A stretch of DNA of 32,377 nt from assembly GCA_945905815.1 (NCBI GenBank), contig CAMDQH010000031.1, positions 1 through 32,377 of the forward strand. The letters run 5' to 3'. Of this stretch, positions 15,451-24,900 are shown in pieces. Origin of the DNA: Bacteriovorax stolpii (lineage in GTDB: Bacteria; Bdellovibrionota; Bacteriovoracia; Bacteriovoracales; Bacteriovoracaceae). Made by a program: the position numbers and the translations under genes. Below the pieces are notes generated by a model that did not search any database, was not told where the DNA came from, and worked only from the letters and a program-made list of their open reading frames with translations. Every line of letters starts with the position of its first letter. Within the stretch, counting starts at the first letter, position 1.

Positions 15451-17149
15451 TTTCCCCCTTAGGGATCGCAGAAAGTAAGGCGCGAGTATAATCTTGCTTA
15501 GCGTTTTTATAAATGTTGCTGGCCTTATCCATTTCGATGATTTTGCCAGCGTACATGACTCCAACTTCATCTGCGATAAAATTAACCACACTCAAATCAT
15601 GCGAAATAAAGATGTAGGTTAAACCAAACTCTTCCTGAAGATCTAAAAGTAAGTTCAATACCTGGGCCTGAATAGAAACATCGAGAGCTGAAACTGATTC
15701 ATCGCAAACCACAAATTCAGGTCTTAGCATCAAAGCTCTAGCGATACAAATTCGTTGTCTTTGTCCACCCGAGAACTCATGAGGATATCGATTCATTTGA
15801 TTTGAATTTAATCCTACTTTTTCGATCAAGGCCCTCGCCATGTCAAAACGCTGGGCCTTAGTTCCACCTTCATTATGAATAACGAGCGGTTCCATCAAAA
15901 TATCACTAATCGTCATCCTTGGGTTTAATGAAGAATATGGATCCTGAAAGATTATCTGCATTTTTTTGCGTAATTGACGAAGCTCTTCATGTTTGAAATG
16001 AGTAATATCTTTTCCATCATAGATGATACTTCCGGCCGCTGGTTCTACTAGTCTTAGAATTGATCTTCCTAAAGTCGTTTTACCACATCCTGACTCCCCT
16101 ACGAGGCCGAAAGTCTTACCTTTTTTTATTTTAAAACTGACATCATTTACTGCCTTAAACTGATCAACAGTTCCACCGAAAAATCCACCCTTAATTGGAA
16201 ATTGCGTAACTAGATTTTTAACTTCTAGCAAAACGTGGTCTGTCTTGTCAGCAACTGTTTCTTTATCAAAAACTTGTACGCGATCAACGGGAATAACTTT
16301 TTCCTTACCTTCCTCAGTCATAAAATCACTTACTGTTAACAATCGGCGAGGATTCGCACCGAGCTTAGGTCTGCATGCAAGCAAACCTTTTGTATAAGGA
16401 TGCATAGCACTTTTAAAAATATTCTGAGCATTGTTTTTCTCAACAACATTTGAACGATACATGACAACAACATCATCAGCAATATCACCAATAACACCCA
16501 AGTCATGAGTAATAAACATCATGCTCATGTGATACTCTTGCTGAAGCTTAAACAAAAGTTCCAAAACTTGTTTCTGAATTGTTACATCTAGGGCTGTCGT
16601 AGGTTCATCTGCGATAAGAAGTTTTGGTTCACAAGAAATTGCCATCGCGATCATAACACGTTGTTTTTGACCTCCAGACATTTCATGTGGGAATTTATGC
16701 GCACTTATAGCTGGATTAGGAATTCCAACTTGATTCATTAAATGAACTGCTTTTTCCCAAGCCTCTTTTTTAGATAAGTTTTTATGAATACGAAGGGCCT
16801 CAGCAATTTGTTCTCCTACTTTAAATACAGGATTCAAGCTAGTCATTGGTTCCTGAAAAATCATTGAGATCTGATTTCCACGAAGCTCACGCATTTTGCT
16901 TTCACTACATTTTAAGAGATCAACACCATTAAATAAAATTTCACCTTGTGGAACGACAGCAGCAGGCTTCTGGAGTAAACCCATGACTGCGAGCGAAGTT
17001 ACGCTCTTGCCTGAGCCCGATTCACCTACTATACCAATAGTCTTTCCGATGGGAATATCAAATGAAACATTGTTAACAGCTCGAACGATGCCGTCGCCGG
17101 TCTGAAACTCAACCACAAGGTCTTTTACTGATAAAAGTGGTGTTGTCAT
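15422..17149 (-). CDS. fused double ABC ATPase of a peptide importer (DppD-DppF/YejF-like)
   Basis: A 575-residue protein with two complete ABC ATPase domains in tandem, equal to OppD plus OppF. First: Walker A GESGSGKS at 42-49, signature MSGGQKQR, Walker [13 protein letters not shown]. Second: Walker A GESGCGKT near 350, signature FSGGQRQR, Walker [13 protein letters not shown] (Ser replaces the usual Pro). Each domain carries the oligopeptide-type C-terminal extension ([16 protein letters not shown]). It energises import of peptides in the cytoplasmic membrane. It is the last gene of a four-gene operon, 2 nt after the second permease, and overlaps the symporter gene tail to tail. Confidence 0.93.
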   Translation of the reverse strand: MTTPLLSVKDLVVEFQTGDGIVRAVNNVSFDIPIGKTIGIVGESGSGKSVTSLAVMGLLQKPAAVVPQGEILFNGVDLLKCSESKMRELRGNQISMIFQEPMTSLNPVFKVGEQIAEALRIHKNLSKKEAWEKAVHLMNQVGIPNPAISAHKFPHEMSGGQKQRVMIAMAISCEPKLLIADEPTTALDVTIQKQVLELLFKLQQEYHMSMMFITHDLGVIGDIADDVVVMYRSNVVEKNNAQNIFKSAMHPYTKGLLACRPKLGANPRRLLTVSDFMTEEGKEKVIPVDRVQVFDKETVADKTDHVLLEVKNLVTQFPIKGGFFGGTVDQFKAVNDVSFKIKKGKTFGLVGESGCGKTTLGRSILRLVEPAAGSIIYDGKDITHFKHEELRQLRKKMQIIFQDPYSSLNPRMTISDILMEPLVIHNEGGTKAQRFDMARALIEKVGLNSNQMNRYPHEFSGGQRQRICIARALMLRPEFVVCDESVSALDVSIQAQVLNLLLDLQEEFGLTYIFISHDLSVVNFIADEVGVMYAGKIIEMDKASNIYKNAKQDYTRALLSAIPKGETKQSMASLV

Positions 17150-17151
17150 AG

Positions 17152-18003
17152 CTACTTTCCTTTTAGCTTGGGATCAAGTGCATCTCTTAAGGCGTCACTT
17201 AAAATATTAAAGGCGAGAAGAATAAAAAACATAGCAAATGTGGCCCCTGCTAGCTGCCACCATACCCCACGAACTAATTCCAATTTGGCATCATCAATCA
17301 TTGTGCCCCATGAAGGCTCACCTTGAACACCAAGTCCAAGATACGAAAGGATCACTTCAGATTTGATAGCTATTTGAAACTGGGCAGACGTATTGATAAT
17401 AATGATATGACTTACGTTCGGTAAAATATGGCGAAATAATTTTCTAAGGTGACCGCCGCCAATTGCACTTGCTGCCTGGACGTATTCTCTCTCTTTGTGC
17501 TTCATAACCTCGCCTCGAATCAGACGACAAAGAGTCACCCAACTCGTGGCACCCAAAGCGATGTATACGGCCACAATTCCTTTACCCAAAATGAGAGTAA
17601 TTGAAATCAAGAGCATAATATTGGGAACGGAAGAAAAAGTTGTGTAAAGCCATGTGACAAAATCATCAATCCATCCACCGAAATATCCGGCAAAAGCCCC
17701 CAGCAATACTCCTATTGGTATAGCGATAATTGAGGCAGCAACTCCCACTGACATGGCCACTTGTGTTCCGCGTATCACTTTTAATAAAACGCTTCTGCCA
17801 AAAATATCCGTGCCGAATAAATTTTCCAGTGATGGGGCAAGATTTGAAGCTCCTACTTCCTGTGACCAATTCGAAGCAACTAGACCAAAAGAAGAAAGGA
17901 TTGCGATAATAAAATATGTTAGCACAATAAATAATGATGCAAGCGCTAGCCTGTCCTTAGATAATCTCAAAAAAGCATCTTTCCACAAAGAATTAGATTT
18001 CAT
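17152..18003 (-). CDS. peptide ABC transporter permease, DppC/OppC type
   Basis: A 283-residue permease from an ATG at 18003 with AAGG five nt before it. A longer frame opens at 18042 with TTG but would overlap the first permease gene and has no ribosome-binding site, so the shorter start is preferred. It has the OppC N-terminal segment ([19 protein letters not shown]), an [17 protein letters not shown] motif, six membrane helices and the EAA-type loop [25 protein letters not shown], which docks on the ATPases. It pairs with the permease at 18014 to form the channel. Ends [10 protein letters not shown], typical of the family. Confidence 0.92.
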   Translation of the reverse strand: MKSNSLWKDAFLRLSKDRLALASLFIVLTYFIIAILSSFGLVASNWSQEVGASNLAPSLENLFGTDIFGRSVLLKVIRGTQVAMSVGVAASIIAIPIGVLLGAFAGYFGGWIDDFVTWLYTTFSSVPNIMLLISITLILGKGIVAVYIALGATSWVTLCRLIRGEVMKHKEREYVQAASAIGGGHLRKLFRHILPNVSHIIIINTSAQFQIAIKSEVILSYLGLGVQGEPSWGTMIDDAKLELVRGVWWQLAGATFAMFFILLAFNILSDALRDALDPKLKGK

Positions 18004-18013
18004 CCAAACCTTA

Positions 18014-18949
18014 TTATTTAAACTTAATACGAGGATCAGCAACCGTGTACAAAATATCGGAAATTAAACCGAAAATGATGTAGCCGACACTGGATATAAT
18101 TGCCATGGCCTTCATAACTGGAAAATCTGAAGAATTTAAAGCATTCAACGTCATTCCACCTAGGCCAGGAATACTAAAAAAGTTTTCAAGCAAAAGTGCA
18201 CCTAGAATTAAGGATGGAATCTGGATCACAACATAAGTAATGATCGGAATCATGGCATTTCTCAAAACATGATGAAGCAAAATTGTCATTTCTGAAAGCC
18301 CTTTTGAACGGGCCGTTCTGACATAGTCCTGATAAATCTCATCTAGGATAACGGTTCTAAAAAATCGAACGTCAGGTCCAATACTTAAGACAATCCAAAT
18401 GATGGCAGGCAAGGCGATATAAGGAATAAAATTTGGAAATCCGTCTTCAAAACCGGATATCTCAAACCAGCCAAGTTTGTAAGCAAAAAACCATTGAAAG
18501 AAAAGTATGTAGGCCAACGCTGAAATACTCATCCCCGCAATACAAACAACGCGAACAAATAAATCGATGCCTTTACCGCGGTAATAAGCAACGAAGACTG
18601 AAATAAAAAGAGAGATCACTGTTGAGATGATGAAGGCCGGAACTGATAGGCAAAGTGAAGGATATGCACCTTGCCTAATCATTTTAGAAATTTCTTGTTT
18701 GGTCGCCCAAGAATGACCAAAATCAAAAGTGAATGCCGATTTCACGATATCTATATATTGCAAGAAGAGAGATTTATTTAAGCCCAATTGTTCTTTTAGT
18801 TCCGCCATCTGTCGAGCAGTCGCATGTCTTCCTAAAAGAACAGCCGTTGGGTCACCTGATACAACGTTAAACAAGACAAAAATAATGAGACTCACTCCCA
18901 ACAGCACTGGGATCATATAAAGAAGCCTGCGGATTATGTACTTTGTCAT
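18014..18949 (-). CDS. peptide ABC transporter permease, DppB/OppB type
   Basis: A 311-residue permease starting MTKYIIRRLLYMIPVLLGVSLIIF, the usual OppB/DppB start, followed by GDPTAVLLGRHAT, six membrane helices, the EAA-type loop YQDYVRTARSKGLSEMTILLHHVLRNAMIP and the end YTVADPRIKFK. AAAGG precedes the ATG. It follows the binding-protein gene by 8 nt and is followed by the DppC-type permease after 10 nt. Confidence 0.93.
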   Translation of the reverse strand: MTKYIIRRLLYMIPVLLGVSLIIFVLFNVVSGDPTAVLLGRHATARQMAELKEQLGLNKSLFLQYIDIVKSAFTFDFGHSWATKQEISKMIRQGAYPSLCLSVPAFIISTVISLFISVFVAYYRGKGIDLFVRVVCIAGMSISALAYILFFQWFFAYKLGWFEISGFEDGFPNFIPYIALPAIIWIVLSIGPDVRFFRTVILDEIYQDYVRTARSKGLSEMTILLHHVLRNAMIPIITYVVIQIPSLILGALLLENFFSIPGLGGMTLNALNSSDFPVMKAMAIISSVGYIIFGLISDILYTVADPRIKFK

Positions 18950-18957
18950 TTATGCCT

Positions 18958-20718
18958 TTAGAACTTTTTACTCAACTCTTTTTTCACTTCCAAATCAACG
19001 CTTAGATATTGAAACTGTGTATGATTGAACTCCATGAACTTGTAGTTTTTAAGCCATGCTTGAGAGAGATAGAACTTGGTACGATGAAAACCGAAAACCC
19101 AAGGATTCTCCATTCCAATTGATTCGTTCATTTTTTCATACATAGTACTTCTCTCGGGCGAATCCTGAAGGATGGTGGCAGTTTTAAATAAATTATCAAA
19201 GATGGGATTACAGTAATTTGATCCATTGGATCCAGGAGAAGCATTCGGGCAATAGAGAAGACCCAGAAAGTTTTCAGCATCGGGATAATCTGCTCCCCAT
19301 GCCATGGTATACATTTGATGCTGACGTTTCGTCACTTTGTTCACTAGTTCAGGCCAAGTATTCATTCCTACTTTTATCGTTACACCAATTTTCTCAAGAT
19401 TTTTTGCAAAGTGCTCAATAATCTGACGTGCAACCGTTTCATTTCTAGTCTGAATAGTTATGGGAGGTAAACCTTTGCCTCCCGGGTAGCCGGCTTCAGC
19501 AAGAAGCTTCTTCGACTGTTCTAAATCAAATTTAACATAAGGATTTTTAAATTCCTTGCGGTACCCACCTAGTCCAGGAGGAATCACGCTTTGGGCTTCA
19601 ATAGCTGAATTATTATAGAAAAGCTTATTGGCCTCTTCTCTATTCCAGGCGAGTGAGATGGCCTGACGAAGTTTTTTATTAGTTTTGAAAAGAGGATCAT
19701 CATTATTAAATGCAAAGAATGTTGTATCTAGTTGAGCGTTTGCAAAAAGACGGATCCCTTTTGATTTTAAATCAGGGGCCAATTCTTTACCGCCAACAAC
19801 GGCAGAATCAAAAAAGTCTTTGGGGATTTCAAATAGATCTGCTTTCGCTTTTTGGAAAGAAAGCCATTTTGGTTGAGCCTCAACAATAATATCAACGATA
19901 ATTTTATCAACTAATGGAATTCTTTTTCCAGCATCAGCTAGCAAACCTAATTTGTCATCGCCTTCTTCACCTTCTGAAGGATAAAATTTTTCACGAAAAG
20001 TTGGGTTTTTTAAATAAACGATCCTGTTCGTTTGATCAAAGACGGGAAGAATAAATGGACCCGTTCCAACAGGGTGGTTAAGAAATTCTTTCCCAAAGTG
20101 CTCCACAGCTTCTTTCGCAACAATAGAAGTATAAGGCATCGCTAGTGCGTAGAGGAACTGGGGAAAAGGCTTCTTTAGCTTGATGGCCAAAGTGTGGTCA
20201 TCAATTTTTTTAAGACCTTCAATTTCTTCAGAATAATTAGAAGATTCAATTGCAGCATTTTTATCTTTCCATTCATTTAATCCTGCAATCCGGTCATCCA
20301 GAACCCACCAACCTTTTGCTTGGAGTTTTGGATCGGCTAGACGCTTAAGTGAATAAAGAACATCATCAGACTTTAGCTCGCGACCCTTACCAGCTGGGAA
20401 GGCCGGGCTGTCGTGAAACTTAACACCTTTCTTAATTGTAAAAGTATAAGTAAGACCATCTTCACTTACTGTCGGAAGACTCTCAGCAAGATTTGGAATT
20501 AATTCATAAGGCCGCTTAAGCGGATGAAATTCAAACAATCCTTCGTAAACTTTTCCAGCTTCGTTTCCAGAATACATATCAGAAACTTGAATTGGATCAA
20601 AACTTGCGATTTTTTCTGGTGAAATGAGATTCAATTCTCTCTCGTCAAAATTTCTGTCTTTGGAGCAACCCCATGACAGCATTAAAATCCCAGAAAGTAC
20701 CAAAACTAGAGGTTTCAT
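18958..20718 (-). CDS. peptide-binding lipoprotein of an ABC importer (SBP family 5)
   Basis: A 586-residue periplasmic binding lipoprotein with signal peptide and lipobox MLSWGC (Cys18; Trp at -2 is atypical). Family 5 motifs are seen: YTFTIKKGVKFHD (about residues 90-102), SDDVLYSLKRL, PVGTGPFIL and LRQAISLAWNREE, then a C-terminal lobe with GADYPDAENFLGLLY, the usual peptide/solute region. It captures peptides and hands them to the permeases downstream. This is the first gene of the operon, with TAGGAGCT before its ATG. The length is somewhat above the usual 500-550. Specific peptide unknown; a predator or scavenger would benefit from such uptake. Confidence 0.92.
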   Translation of the reverse strand: MKPLVLVLSGILMLSWGCSKDRNFDERELNLISPEKIASFDPIQVSDMYSGNEAGKVYEGLFEFHPLKRPYELIPNLAESLPTVSEDGLTYTFTIKKGVKFHDSPAFPAGKGRELKSDDVLYSLKRLADPKLQAKGWWVLDDRIAGLNEWKDKNAAIESSNYSEEIEGLKKIDDHTLAIKLKKPFPQFLYALAMPYTSIVAKEAVEHFGKEFLNHPVGTGPFILPVFDQTNRIVYLKNPTFREKFYPSEGEEGDDKLGLLADAGKRIPLVDKIIVDIIVEAQPKWLSFQKAKADLFEIPKDFFDSAVVGGKELAPDLKSKGIRLFANAQLDTTFFAFNNDDPLFKTNKKLRQAISLAWNREEANKLFYNNSAIEAQSVIPPGLGGYRKEFKNPYVKFDLEQSKKLLAEAGYPGGKGLPPITIQTRNETVARQIIEHFAKNLEKIGVTIKVGMNTWPELVNKVTKRQHQMYTMAWGADYPDAENFLGLLYCPNASPGSNGSNYCNPIFDNLFKTATILQDSPERSTMYEKMNESIGMENPWVFGFHRTKFYLSQAWLKNYKFMEFNHTQFQYLSVDLEVKKELSKKF

Positions 20719-20843
20719 AGCTTAAAGCTCCTAAAAAATGGATATCAATAATTGTATTCGTATCCTTTATATTATCACTATAAAAACAGTAAGCCCCTGA
20801 CAAGAGGTGCTTTTTGTCACCATTTAGGTCAACTATTTAATTT

Positions 20844-21503
20844 TTACTTCCAGAATAGTTCTAAGGAGAGCAAAGTCAGCGCGGATGATGATTTGTTTTT
20901 AGATTGAAGATAGATATTACTTCTTCGAAAGATAGATTCAGTAAGATTCATCGCAGTAAACTCAATTTCAAAGTCTTTAGAAAGAGATCTTTTTAATGAT
21001 AGCTGCTTAGAAGTGGCTTCAACCTGATAAATTGCCTCGCCTATCCGGCACTCTTTTTGTGAACAAGATAGCTCTAAACCCAATTTTTTATGCAAAATCA
21101 ATCGCATGATGGTTCTAAGTTCCAAAAGAAAATCTTTACTCAAATGGGGGGATTGTTTTTGTGATTTTAGGTAATCACTGATGCCTTGTTGAATTCTGAT
21201 CTCCAGTCCATCTGCCTTGTCCTCGTCTACACTTACTTTTTCTAGATTTCTAAGCATAAGGACTTCTTCGCCATGAAGGGGAATATTAGCGGCCAATATC
21301 CAGTCATTATTTTCTTTTAAGAGCGCATCGAAACCAAAAAGATACTGTTGCCGGTTGATACCAAGACGTCCCTTACCTTCACCGGTGCCTTGTAGATAAG
21401 AAACAAGGTCCTCAATTTTCTTTTCTTGAATATTTTGACTTTTAAAAAGTGAGCATGAGCTTACAGTTACAAATAGAATTAAAAGATATATGCGACTCAA
21501 CAT
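20844..21503 (-). CDS. LolB-like outer-membrane lipoprotein (tentative)
   Basis: A 219-residue protein with a good lipobox, VSSC (Cys17). After it, GTGEGKGRLGINRQQYLFGFDALLKE and NDWILAANIPLHGEEVLML follow the pattern of LolB and related DUF4292 proteins (an 'F.G...l....W.l....P.G...l.l' sheet). LolB inserts lipoproteins into the outer membrane. The neighbour upstream is a TPR lipoprotein; in Pseudomonas a TPR protein also stands next to lolB, which supports the call. It follows the TPR gene by 5 nt. Assignment is by pattern only, moderate confidence. Confidence 0.5.
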   Translation of the reverse strand: MLSRIYLLILFVTVSSCSLFKSQNIQEKKIEDLVSYLQGTGEGKGRLGINRQQYLFGFDALLKENNDWILAANIPLHGEEVLMLRNLEKVSVDEDKADGLEIRIQQGISDYLKSQKQSPHLSKDFLLELRTIMRLILHKKLGLELSCSQKECRIGEAIYQVEATSKQLSLKRSLSKDFEIEFTAMNLTESIFRRSNIYLQSKNKSSSALTLLSLELFWK

Positions 21504-21508
21504 ACCTT

Positions 21509-23356
21509 TTAGTCCATTTTTCCGGATGCAGGTAATCGGTCTGTTTCAAGTTGTTCAAGAGAAACCATAATTTCCTGACGCTCAGTTGTAAAACGCACAT
21601 GCTTCAAAGCTGTTTCAAGATAAGATTTTGCTTTCTTAAAGTCTTTAAGTTCAGCATGAACAGTCGCCAAATGTTTTAAAATTTCAATATCATCAGGAAC
21701 TTTAGATAGCGCAAATGTTAATTCAGCTTGAGCTTTTTTAATATCGCCTCTTTTAAAATAATACCAGCCCAAAGAATCCCTGATGTATCCGTCATCAGGA
21801 CTAATTTTGAGTGCTGTTTGTATAAATTCAAAAGCACGGTCCATTTCATTTCCGCGTACTACCATAGAATATCCAAGAAAATTCCAAGCATGAGCATTCT
21901 TAGGCTCTTTCTCGATGATTCCCATTATTAAATTGGTAGATTCTTCAAATTTATGTTCTTTCTCATAGAGATTGGCCAGGTAGTATTTGTGCTGAGTGGA
22001 AAAGCTTTTCTCATCTTGAACCACCATCATTGCTTCCATCGCTTTTTTGTATTGTCCTGTACCTTCATAAAAACCAGATTTAACTACAGTAAACTCAACT
22101 CTTAGGTCTTTATGCTCTTCAATTTTTTTATTAACAAAACCAAGAAATTGCTTTTGCAACTTACTTTCTTCCTGAGAATCGAATTCTGCTTGCGCCAAAG
22201 TAGAAAGCATATTCGCCATTTGCACTGAACTATCAGTGTAAAGACCGCTACTTGAAGGGATTTGATTAAAATATTCAATCGACTCCTGGAACTCTTTCAT
22301 CTCCTGATGAATTGCTCCCAAGTAATAGAGGATTTTATCTGATTCCGGAGCTGCGGCAAGAAGATCTTTAAATACTGAGATTGCTTCAGGGAATTTTTTG
22401 GCATCAGTGTAGAGAACGCCAAGCTTAACTTTTAAATTAAGATTATCAGGTTCAAGATCACTTAGCCTTTCAGCATAAGGGATCACTTCATGATATTTTT
22501 CTCTGGTAAAAAGAATCTGAACCATTCGGCTAAGGATCGGAGCGTCGCCAGGGGTCAAAGTTAAATGTTTCTCATATAACTTTATGGCAGCATCAAACTG
22601 TTCACGATCTTCATACATAAAGCCTAGTGCAGACACTGACTGGCTTAATTCAGGCTGCTTTTGATTCGATTTTTTAAAATAACTGATCGCTTGATCCAGC
22701 TTATTTTGATCAATGCTCATTTTACCCATGTAATAATCGTATATCCCGCTCTTCGGGTTGTTTTTAGCGCATTTGTTTAAATACTGATAAGCCTTGGTCA
22801 TGTCCTTAGCAACAGCAAACGACTTACTTAGGAAAATACAAGCATCTTCATTTTTTGGATTAACCGCTAACAGATCTTTGTAAAGCGATCCAGCTTTATC
22901 TTCTTTATCTAGGCCAGTATAGACTCCGGCCAGAATCATTCCCACTTTCTCTTCTTTGCCTGACGAATAAAGCTTTTCGAGAACTAGTTGAGCTTCTTCA
23001 AGATTTCCAACGCGGATAAGACTAATGGCATATTTTTTCTGAACAAAGCCATCATCAGGTGCAAGATCTGAAACATATTTAAAAAGAACTGAGGCGGTAG
23101 CAAAATCGCCTTCGAGCAAAGACATGTTTGCCTTCAAAAATAGATCGCTCGAAAGATAATTCACAGATTGCGGATTATTTTTCGCCTGAATAACCATTTG
23201 CTCTAATCGTTGTGAAGCGATGATAAGTGCTTCTTTGTTTAGTTTATCCATCTGTTCAGAATCCAAATCAGCATAGGACTGCGGTTTGGATGAAAGAAAT
23301 GAACAACTAGCAAAGAATTGTAGAAAAACGAGGGAAAGCGGAAAAAGCACTCTCAT
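21509..23356 (-). CDS. TPR-repeat lipoprotein
   Basis: A 615-residue protein if it starts at the ATG at 23356, which has CAGGA about 6 nt upstream; an in-frame ATG nine codons earlier (23383) has no ribosome-binding site. The signal peptide ends in a lipobox, FFASC (Cys18). The rest is made of about ten to thirteen tetratricopeptide repeats (for example FATASVLFKYVSDLAPDDG, YEKHLTLTPGDAPILSRM and a final pair near residues 520-590), which bind other proteins. Together with the LolB-like gene 5 nt downstream it may help lipoprotein handling at the outer membrane. Direct role unknown. Confidence 0.88.
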   Translation of the reverse strand: MRVLFPLSLVFLQFFASCSFLSSKPQSYADLDSEQMDKLNKEALIIASQRLEQMVIQAKNNPQSVNYLSSDLFLKANMSLLEGDFATASVLFKYVSDLAPDDGFVQKKYAISLIRVGNLEEAQLVLEKLYSSGKEEKVGMILAGVYTGLDKEDKAGSLYKDLLAVNPKNEDACIFLSKSFAVAKDMTKAYQYLNKCAKNNPKSGIYDYYMGKMSIDQNKLDQAISYFKKSNQKQPELSQSVSALGFMYEDREQFDAAIKLYEKHLTLTPGDAPILSRMVQILFTREKYHEVIPYAERLSDLEPDNLNLKVKLGVLYTDAKKFPEAISVFKDLLAAAPESDKILYYLGAIHQEMKEFQESIEYFNQIPSSSGLYTDSSVQMANMLSTLAQAEFDSQEESKLQKQFLGFVNKKIEEHKDLRVEFTVVKSGFYEGTGQYKKAMEAMMVVQDEKSFSTQHKYYLANLYEKEHKFEESTNLIMGIIEKEPKNAHAWNFLGYSMVVRGNEMDRAFEFIQTALKISPDDGYIRDSLGWYYFKRGDIKKAQAELTFALSKVPDDIEILKHLATVHAELKDFKKAKSYLETALKHVRFTTERQEIMVSLEQLETDRLPASGKMD

Positions 23357-23747
23357 TGGCATCCTGCTCTGGGTAAGGGCCATTCAATTGGCCACTTTTT
23401 AGACTTTTCGGCATTTGCAGCTAGTTTTTGAGAAAATTGGACGTTTGGCGTAAAAATACACGATCTACAGATAAATCCCGTAACTTAATGCAATTACTAT
23501 AATGACCTTAAAAAGAGGGGGGAAAAAATTACCCTCTTAAGGAAGAATTATTTTCCTTATGAATTATTTTTGACTGAACGAGTTGACTTGTTTGGCGGGT
23601 CTTAGTAAAACCACCCCGATTCGAAGTGTGTAGCCATTGCGCAAAAACAAAAGTTCTTTGTGTGGTGCCCACTTCTAAATGAAAACCATTAACTAATATA
23701 CCTTTAAAATGATTTAAAAGGGTATAAACCACAAATAGGGGAATAAC
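23357..23747. other. intergenic region before the PhaR-like operon
   Basis: No gene was found. It contains a TATAAT at 23498-23503 on the plus strand, two hairpins behind it (23513-23538 and 23539-23558) and an imperfect A/T-rich palindrome near 23699-23722 just before the ribosome-binding site of the gene at 23748. It probably holds the promoter and a structured leader. Confidence 0.4.
23513..23558 (+). promoter_or_regulatory. double hairpin in the leader of the PhaR-like operon
   Basis: AAGAGGG (23513-23519) pairs with CCCTCTT (23532-23538), and AAGGAA (23539-23544) pairs with TTCCTT (23553-23558), directly after each other. A TATAAT box lies 10 nt upstream of the first arm. Could be leader structure, a small RNA or a terminator for the other direction; a good -35 box is missing. 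Confidence 0.3.
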
Positions 23748-24137
23748 ATGAAAGACGTACGTATCATCAAGCGTTACCAGAATCGCAAGCTCTACGACAC
23801 TTTCCAAAGCTGCTATGTAACTCTTGAAGAGATCGCTCAGATTATCCGTGAAGGTCACGAAATCCAAGTTATCGATAATAAGTCTAAGAACGACATTAGC
23901 TATATGACTCAAATCCAGCTTCTTTTTGATCAAGAGAGAAAGTCTCTTAAGCCAGGTAACGTTAATCTTCTTAAGCGTGTTATCCGTTCTGAAGAAGGTA
24001 CTCTTACTGGTTACATCCAAGGTCTTGAAAGCAAGTTAAACCTTACTTTCGAAGTTCCAGCTGCTGTTGAAGCGGTTATGCCGTTCATCACTACTAATTT
24101 GAATTCTTCTATGGAAAATTCAACTACTCTGAACTAA
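23748..24137 (+). CDS. PhaR-type DNA-binding regulator (PHB/PHA accumulation regulator family)
   Basis: A 129-residue protein whose N-terminal 60 residues match the PHB accumulation regulator DNA-binding domain: IIKRYQNRKLYDTFQSCYVTL at about 5-25, then EEIAQIIREGHEIQVIDNKS and DISYMTQIQLL. The family includes PhaR, which represses polyhydroxyalkanoate genes, but many Deltaproteobacteria-like lineages carry it as a general regulator and no PHA gene is seen in this window. AGGGGAATAAC precedes the ATG. It is the first gene of a six-gene run, 10 nt before the outer-membrane barrel. Family sure, target unknown. Confidence 0.88.
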   Translation: MKDVRIIKRYQNRKLYDTFQSCYVTLEEIAQIIREGHEIQVIDNKSKNDISYMTQIQLLFDQERKSLKPGNVNLLKRVIRSEEGTLTGYIQGLESKLNLTFEVPAAVEAVMPFITTNLNSSMENSTTLN

Positions 24138-24147
24138 TCTAAGGTCC

Positions 24148-24900
24148 ATGAGTAACAAAAAATTTTCAGCTATACTCATGGCCCTTGTGGCCATGAGTTT
24201 TTTTAAGTCCTCTCTTTCTTTTGCCCAGTTCAACGCACCCAAACCGTTGAACATGAATACCTCGACCCAGATGCCAAGTTCCAAAATCAAAACTCCCGAC
24301 ACTAAAAAGCAATTAGTCGAAGACAAATCAGCTGGAGTTAATGAGCTTGATGAAGAGCCTAAAGAAGAGTCCTCTAATAATCAAAATTCGGCTGCCTCTC
24401 CTCGTAAACTACACCAGCACGGGCTAGGTATCGGTATCGGTGAAACTTTCCTATTAGGCAAATATTCAAAATATGGTGCAGATAAAATCACAGCGGATAT
24501 TCTCTACTCGTACGCTGCAAGCTACTCCTTTGATCTTCTCGTGAATGCTCATATGTCTGAACATGAGGACAAAAATGAGCGTATGAAAGTGATGGGTCTA
24601 ACGTCTTCAATCAAAGGGCGCTTTGTCGAATACGATAATTTCTCCCCCTACTTTCTTGGAGGTTTGGGCTTTTATGCTCCCCAAGCTAAGCGAGTTGTGA
24701 CCGGAGACAATCAATGGTCTGACCGTAAAATCACGTTTGGCCTAAACTTTGGCGGTGGTGTTGATCTTAGATTAAATGAACATTACGTCGTTGGTATAAT
24801 GGGACAAATGCATTGCCCTTTTACAATACAACAAGATGAAGGTCCCGACGTTCAAGGTTACTATTTTAAACTTCTCATCACAGGAATGTACCTTTTCTAA
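24148..24900 (+). CDS. outer-membrane beta-barrel protein
   Basis: A 250-residue protein with a signal peptide (KKFSAILMALVAMSFFKSSLSFA, cleavage near residue 26), a Pro/Ser/Glu-rich linker to about residue 90, then eight or so amphipathic strands with Gly/Tyr/Phe patterning (HGLGIGIGETFLLGKYS, YFLGGLGFYAP, GLNFGGGVDLRL) and a C-terminal phenylalanine, the outer-membrane insertion signal. It resembles OmpA/OmpW-type eight-stranded barrels. The stop TAA overlaps the ATG of the first ArsA-like gene by one base. Position as first structural gene suggests the operon works at the envelope. Specific function unknown. Confidence 0.8.
   Translation: MSNKKFSAILMALVAMSFFKSSLSFAQFNAPKPLNMNTSTQMPSSKIKTPDTKKQLVEDKSAGVNELDEEPKEESSNNQNSAASPRKLHQHGLGIGIGETFLLGKYSKYGADKITADILYSYAASYSFDLLVNAHMSEHEDKNERMKVMGLTSSIKGRFVEYDNFSPYFLGGLGFYAPQAKRVVTGDNQWSDRKITFGLNFGGGVDLRLNEHYVVGIMGQMHCPFTIQQDEGPDVQGYYFKLLITGMYLF

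Noticed and set aside
17152-18042. TTG start at 18042 for the second permease
   Set aside because: It would overlap the first permease by 29 nt with no ribosome-binding site; the ATG at 18003 has AAGG upstream and the usual family start.
17654-18067. A 137-codon plus-strand frame opposite the DppC-type permease
   Set aside because: It is fully antisense to a well-supported permease and shows low-complexity residues typical of a shadow frame.
23529-24020. A 163-codon minus-strand frame opposite the PhaR-like gene
   Set aside because: It is antisense to a gene with a clear conserved domain and has no domain or ribosome-binding site of its own.
23748-24137. Polyhydroxyalkanoate storage locus
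   Set aside because: Only the regulator-type domain is present; no synthase, phasin or depolymerase gene is in the window.
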